This document shows positions 7,024 to 10,418 of a stretch of DNA of 10,418 nucleotides, piece by piece. The position numbers and the translations under genes are program-made. This DNA comes from Cohaesibacteraceae bacterium (GTDB taxonomy: Bacteria > Pseudomonadota > Alphaproteobacteria > Rhizobiales > Cohaesibacteraceae): NCBI GenBank assembly GCA_016764535.1, contig JAESRR010000130.1, positions 1 to 10,418 of the forward strand, in the 5' to 3' direction. Each line of letters begins with the position of its first letter. Positions within the stretch are counted from its first letter, which is position 1. Below the pieces are notes generated by a model. The model was not told where the DNA came from. It worked only from the letters and a program-made list of their open reading frames with translations, and ran no database searches.

Positions 7024-7941
7024 TTACCGGAGTGAAATCATGGAACCAGACTGTATCCAATAATCCGGAATTTCCGACATCAACTTCACTTGTGCCCTGT
7101 CCGCCTGAAGCCGGGTTTCAAAAATCCCAAAGCATGTTGCTCCCGAACCTGACATACGAGCGAGTGTACAACCGCCAGTCTGTTTCAAGTGATCCAAACA
7201 CATCCTGACTTCTGGACACAATTTAATTGCGGCTGGTTCGAGATCATTTCGCGCAGTTTCCAGCCAGTTGGCAAGCGAACTCAGGTCGCCAAACACCTCT
7301 GGTATGACAGGAAGTCGGGTATTGTTTTTTTCCACCAGTTTTGCAAATACATCCGGAGTTGAAAGAGCAAATCCCGGATGAACCAATACGATTGCGAAAT
7401 CTGGCAAATCCGGCAAATTCTCCAGTTCCGTCCCGGTACCAGTCGCAAGAACAGGCATATTTCGTACACACATAGGAACATCAGAACCAAGGCTGACTGA
7501 CATTACTTCCAGCTTTGAAGGGCTATAACCGAGTTCCCAAAACTCATTAAGCCCCCGTAATACGGCTGCTGCATCCGATGACCCACCGCCAATTCCTGAA
7601 GCGACCGGTAGTCGTTTATCAAGGCTTATCAAAGTTTCACAGAAAGGAACCGACGAAACCAGAGAATCATCTTTCGCCTGTTGCATTAACAACACTGCTG
7701 CCTTGAGAACGATATTGTCTGCAGCGTTTCCCAACTTGTCAGCAAAGCGTCCATGCACACTAATGCGAGGAGATGTAGATGTGGCTGAATCCAGTTCGCA
7801 ATGCGAGATAGAAATGCGATCAGCTGCTCCGCCAAATATCACACAGGTTTCAAGTTCATGAAAGCCGTCGGGGCGTCTACCGGTTACATGCAAAGCCAGA
7901 TTTATTTTTGCCGGTGCCAGGACTGTAATTTTTCTACACAT
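7024..7941 (-). CDS. ispE: 4-diphosphocytidyl-2-C-methyl-D-erythritol kinase
   Basis: IspE phosphorylates the 2-hydroxyl of CDP-methylerythritol with ATP, the fourth step of the MEP route to isopentenyl diphosphate. From ATG 7941 the protein is 305 residues, a little longer than E. coli IspE. It is a GHMP kinase. APAKINLALHVTGRRPDGFHEL (9-30) contains Lys12, the ATP loop is PVASGIGGGSSDAA (112-125), Asp154 in LGSDVPM is the catalytic base, and MSGSGATCFG (263-272) is the C-terminal glycine motif. The reading frame stays open upstream into the TPR gene, but conserved IspE sequence begins right after 7941; a GTG at 7953 is the only near alternative. The Shine-Dalgarno is weak (GGG at 7948-7950), which may mean coupling with the TPR gene ending 22 bases upstream. 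Confidence 0.95.
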   Translation of the reverse strand: MCRKITVLAPAKINLALHVTGRRPDGFHELETCVIFGGAADRISISHCELDSATSTSPRISVHGRFADKLGNAADNIVLKAAVLLMQQAKDDSLVSSVPFCETLISLDKRLPVASGIGGGSSDAAAVLRGLNEFWELGYSPSKLEVMSVSLGSDVPMCVRNMPVLATGTGTELENLPDLPDFAIVLVHPGFALSTPDVFAKLVEKNNTRLPVIPEVFGDLSSLANWLETARNDLEPAAIKLCPEVRMCLDHLKQTGGCTLARMSGSGATCFGIFETRLQADRAQVKLMSEIPDYWIQSGSMISLR

Positions 7942-7963
7942 TTCTAACCCGGGCACAGATGGT

Positions 7964-9745
7964 CTAATTGGAAGTCGAATCGGGTTCTTTGGGTTCGATA
8001 GCTGCCTTTTCCTGTGGTTCCAGATCGGGCATTCCATCAACAATTTTTACTTCCAGCTCGGCTTTTGCCTTGTCAGTTTCCGGACCCAGCTCCAAAGCAC
8101 GCTTCCATTGGTAATGCGCTTCAAGTATGCGACCAACCCTGAAATAGCTATCACCAAGATGGTCAACAATGGTTGCTTCTGTCGGCATCAATTCAACCGA
8201 TCTTTCAATTTCCACAACCGCTTCATCAAACCGTTTCAATTTGAACAATGCCCATCCGAGACTGTCGATGATGAAAGCGTCATTGGGTCGTTTTTTAACA
8301 GCGGTCCTTAACATTTCAAGTCCACGGTCCAAATTCTCTCCACGCTCGACCCAGCTATAACCCAAATAGTTCAGCACTAAAGGCTGGTCGGGAGAAATTT
8401 CAAGTGCCTTGAGAAAGTCCGGTTCGGCCTTGCCCCATTCCCCTGATCTCTCGAAACTGATACCGCGATAATAACGTAAAACCCAGTGCCAGCTTTCCGG
8501 CTGGCCTTTTGCGGCTGTATCAATTGCACGACTATAAATTTCCGCTGCCTGTTCAAATTTACTGGTGCCGCGCAGAATATCACCCAAAGACTGCAGTACA
8601 TCCAGATTATCAGGCCGGGTTTTCAATAACGCACGAAAATTTTCAATGGCTTCGTCACTGCGTTTGAGCGCGTGAAGATCCAGCCCGATTTGAATCCGGG
8701 CATCGAGCTTCAACGCAGAATTCTGCGGTACACGCTCATACACTTCAATTGCCAGAACCTTTTTGCGCATCCCACCAAATGCATTGCCGAGTGAAAATAG
8801 CGCCATATCATTTGTTTCATCCAGATAAACAGCAAGCTGAAGATACAGTGCGCTCAGATCAGACATGTTGTCACGGATCAGAATTGCTCCCAGCCCAGCA
8901 AGAAACTGCGACGCACCCGAACGCGCATTCAAGGCAAAGGGTGATATTTTTTTGTCTGCAGAAATATCTGAATGGAGTTGGCGCAAAACAGGATTACGTT
9001 GCCATGCCCGCCCGATAGAAATAGTCTTTAATGCTTCATCTCTTCGATCGTTTCTGGCAAGAAAACGTGCAAATGCCTCGATTTTTCGAGGAGAATTCTT
9101 GTCTATTTCGAGCGCATCCCTGAAAAATCGTTCAGCTCGGACCAAATCGCCAGACAAGTCAGCCATTAGACCCGCATGCAATTTGGTAAACAACGCATGC
9201 CATTGGGGACCACCAACGAGTTCAAGTTTTTCGATACCTTTATCGGCCTGTCGCAGAGCTACATCGGCCCAGGCTGACAACATAACCGAAGGCAATCTTG
9301 GACTGTCGCCATCGCGACCGCGCCCAAAATGTTTTTGAGCAGATCTGTAGGATTTCCCCTTGAGGGCTTTGACACCCAGGATCAGTCGGGCAAGCTGATG
9401 ATCAGGTTTATTTTTAACCAGATTTTCTGCAAGCTGGAAGCCTTCTTCCATATTGCCACTGACTATGGTTGCCACAAATAATTTGTGCACAAGAATCGGG
9501 TTATCCGGATCTACGGACAATGCATCACGGTAAAACCTTGCAGCAAGATCGAAATCCTGGTCTTCATCTGCGAGCAACGCAGAAAGATAACTGCCTGAAA
9601 ACGTGATCGGCAAATCGCTCAACACACGTTCCATTTCTCTGTCACGCTGCGTTTCAGCAGAATGAACACTAGATGCGAACAGCAGCATTGTCGAAACCAA
9701 AAGACACGAAAACAAAGCGCTGAATAACCGTTGATTGCGAAGCAT
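7964..9745 (-). CDS. Exported tetratricopeptide-repeat protein
   Basis: A 593-residue protein with an N-terminal signal peptide: basic residues 3-6 (RNQR), a hydrophobic core about 8-25 and a likely cleavage site near 27-30. It should therefore lie in the periplasm or attached to the envelope; there is no proper lipobox. Nearly all the rest is helical TPR sequence. Clear repeats lie at about 49-82, 83-116, 187-216, 347-380, 381-413, 421-452, 454-487, 488-521 and 522-556. The tail (about 565-593) is acidic and probably disordered. Such proteins usually act as protein-binding scaffolds; the partner is unknown. ATG 9745 has a strong AGGGGA seven bases upstream; a TTG at 9766 would add seven residues ahead of that site and is less likely. 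ispE follows after 22 bases, so the two are probably co-transcribed. Confidence 0.88.
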   Translation of the reverse strand: MLRNQRLFSALFSCLLVSTMLLFASSVHSAETQRDREMERVLSDLPITFSGSYLSALLADEDQDFDLAARFYRDALSVDPDNPILVHKLFVATIVSGNMEEGFQLAENLVKNKPDHQLARLILGVKALKGKSYRSAQKHFGRGRDGDSPRLPSVMLSAWADVALRQADKGIEKLELVGGPQWHALFTKLHAGLMADLSGDLVRAERFFRDALEIDKNSPRKIEAFARFLARNDRRDEALKTISIGRAWQRNPVLRQLHSDISADKKISPFALNARSGASQFLAGLGAILIRDNMSDLSALYLQLAVYLDETNDMALFSLGNAFGGMRKKVLAIEVYERVPQNSALKLDARIQIGLDLHALKRSDEAIENFRALLKTRPDNLDVLQSLGDILRGTSKFEQAAEIYSRAIDTAAKGQPESWHWVLRYYRGISFERSGEWGKAEPDFLKALEISPDQPLVLNYLGYSWVERGENLDRGLEMLRTAVKKRPNDAFIIDSLGWALFKLKRFDEAVVEIERSVELMPTEATIVDHLGDSYFRVGRILEAHYQWKRALELGPETDKAKAELEVKIVDGMPDLEPQEKAAIEPKEPDSTSN

Positions 9746-9778
9746 AATATCCCCTGGCTCAGGCAAGTTTTTGAATAA

Positions 9779-9904
9779 TTAGATCCGAACGCCGGTGTTA
9801 AAGCGGCTGCCGATCCAGTCTATTGCCAGCATGGCGGTTTTATGGCCAACCGACAAGTCCCACATATTTACGTGAGCTTTATTCTGTTCGAAAAGTTCTA
9901 ACAT
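9779..9904 (-). CDS. Possible small ORF or gene remnant, 41 codons
   Basis: An ATG-started frame of 41 codons lies between the polyprenyl synthase and TPR genes. It starts MLELFEQNKAHVNMWDLSV and its second half has AMLAIDWIGSRFNTGVRI (24-41). Codon use in that half (GAC, GGC, CGC, ACC, GCC, ATC) resembles neighbouring genes rather than random intergenic sequence, and the residue mix is protein-like. There is no clear Shine-Dalgarno, and an in-frame stop lies 36 bases upstream of the ATG. I do not recognise a family. It could be a real small gene, the degraded 3' end of a lost gene, or chance. Confidence 0.3.
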   Translation of the reverse strand: MLELFEQNKAHVNMWDLSVGHKTAMLAIDWIGSRFNTGVRI

Positions 9905-9980
9905 TTTCGTGTCATGCAACCAACTTAACAAATTATCTCACAACAATCTCCGGGTTCGTATATTCATTTCACGAATTGAA

Positions 9981-10418
9981 CTAGTGCGCCCGCCCAATGC
10001 AAAAATCTACAACATCGATCAATGCTGACTTATGATCACTGTCAGGAAAAAGTCCTAAAGCATCCCGTGCGATATCGCCATAATGGCGGGCGCGGGCAAC
10101 AGTGTCCTGCAAGCCATTATGTTTTTGCATCAGGTCCATCGCACGTTGCAAGTCGCCATCAACAATGTCACTTTGTTCCAGACAGCGCTTCCAAAAAGAG
10201 CGTTCTTTTTCATTTCCACGCCGGAATGCAAGAACAACAGGCAAGGTAATTTTACCTTCCCGAAAATCATCGCCAGTGTTTTTTCCAAGGTCAATGGAAG
10301 AGCCACCATAATCCAGAGCATCGTCAATCAATTGAAAAGCCAGACCCAGATTTTGCCCATACGAGCGGAAGGCGGCTCGCTCATCACGTGAACTATTTTG
10401 CAGCACCGGACCCACTTC
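9981..10418 (-). CDS. Polyprenyl diphosphate synthase, C-terminal part
   Basis: Only the last 145 residues are in the window; the start lies beyond the right edge. The second aspartate-rich motif of trans-prenyltransferases, DDALD, is at visible residues 32-36 after GLAFQLI, and binds diphosphate through magnesium. It is followed by LGKNTGDDFREGKITLPVVLA, the conserved block after that motif in long-chain (octa- to decaprenyl) synthases, and the protein ends in VDFCIGRAH, much as remembered alphaproteobacterial relatives do. Such enzymes extend farnesyl diphosphate with isopentenyl diphosphate to make the ubiquinone side chain. The first motif (DDVVD-like) and the residues that set chain length are not visible, so the exact product is open. 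It stands at the head of the minus-strand group that includes TPR and ispE. Confidence 0.93.
   Translation of the reverse strand, partial: EVGPVLQNSSRDERAAFRSYGQNLGLAFQLIDDALDYGGSSIDLGKNTGDDFREGKITLPVVLAFRRGNEKERSFWKRCLEQSDIVDGDLQRAMDLMQKHNGLQDTVARARHYGDIARDALGLFPDSDHKSALIDVVDFCIGRAH

Noticed and set aside
6689..7060. A 123-codon minus-strand frame bridging the start of ppdK and the end of ispE
   Set aside because: It overlaps both real genes in another frame, is rich in Trp, Arg and Cys without any motif, and runs through the leader hairpin.
8865..9338. A 157-codon plus-strand frame inside the TPR gene
   Set aside because: It is antisense to well-formed TPR repeats and is biased to Ser, Arg and Ala, as shadow frames often are.
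7964..9745. TPR protein as a lipoprotein with Cys14
   Set aside because: LFSC at 11-14 lies too early in the hydrophobic core and has Phe where a small residue is expected; the sequence reads better as an ordinary signal peptide.
9887..9899. A second GTTC direct repeat near the small ORF
   Set aside because: The two GTTC units are separated by five bases, not seven, so they do not fit the LexA box.

Overview
The window looks like an ordinary chromosomal segment of an alphaproteobacterium, most likely of the Rhizobiales/Hyphomicrobiales type. The reasons are the split glycyl-tRNA synthetase alpha subunit (GlyQ), the close match of RNase HII, IspE, the polyprenyl synthetase and PPDK to remembered alphaproteobacterial sequences, and a perfect alphaproteobacterial-style LexA box (GTTC-N7-GTTC). 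Base composition is moderate and fairly even. I see no tRNA, rRNA, insertion sequence, phage gene or CRISPR array. The placement is inferred from memory of protein families, without a database search.

Layout. On the far left, a family-2 glycosyltransferase reads leftwards and runs off the window (1-232, minus). A divergent intergenic region of about 150 bases carries the LexA-type box. Then three genes read rightwards: a PA0069-family (SplB-like) radical SAM protein (380-1549), a YgfF-like short-chain dehydrogenase (1647-2378) and RNase HII (2378-3055, overlapping the previous stop by one base). RNase HII converges with glyQ (3075-4031, minus) across 19 bases. Everything to the right is also on the minus strand. 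Reading right to left in the direction of transcription, these are a polyprenyl diphosphate synthase cut by the window edge (9981-10418), a possible 41-codon ORF (9779-9904), an exported TPR protein (7964-9745), ispE (7024-7941), ppdK (4171-6834) with a clear Rho-independent terminator (4111-4156), and glyQ.

How the genes relate. IspE (MEP pathway) and the polyprenyl synthase belong to isoprenoid synthesis and flank the TPR protein; TPR and ispE are only 22 bases apart and probably co-transcribed. PPDK interconverts pyruvate and PEP and is set off by its own leader, which contains a strong inverted repeat beside the ribosome binding site, and by its own terminator. GlyQ is half of glycyl-tRNA synthetase; its partner glyS is not next to it here.

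Most of the content is housekeeping. The point most worth following is the exact LexA-type box in front of the radical SAM gene, a family related to the DNA-repair enzyme spore photoproduct lyase but without a proven function. Second in interest are the ppdK leader structure and the small unassigned ORF between the polyprenyl synthase and the TPR gene.
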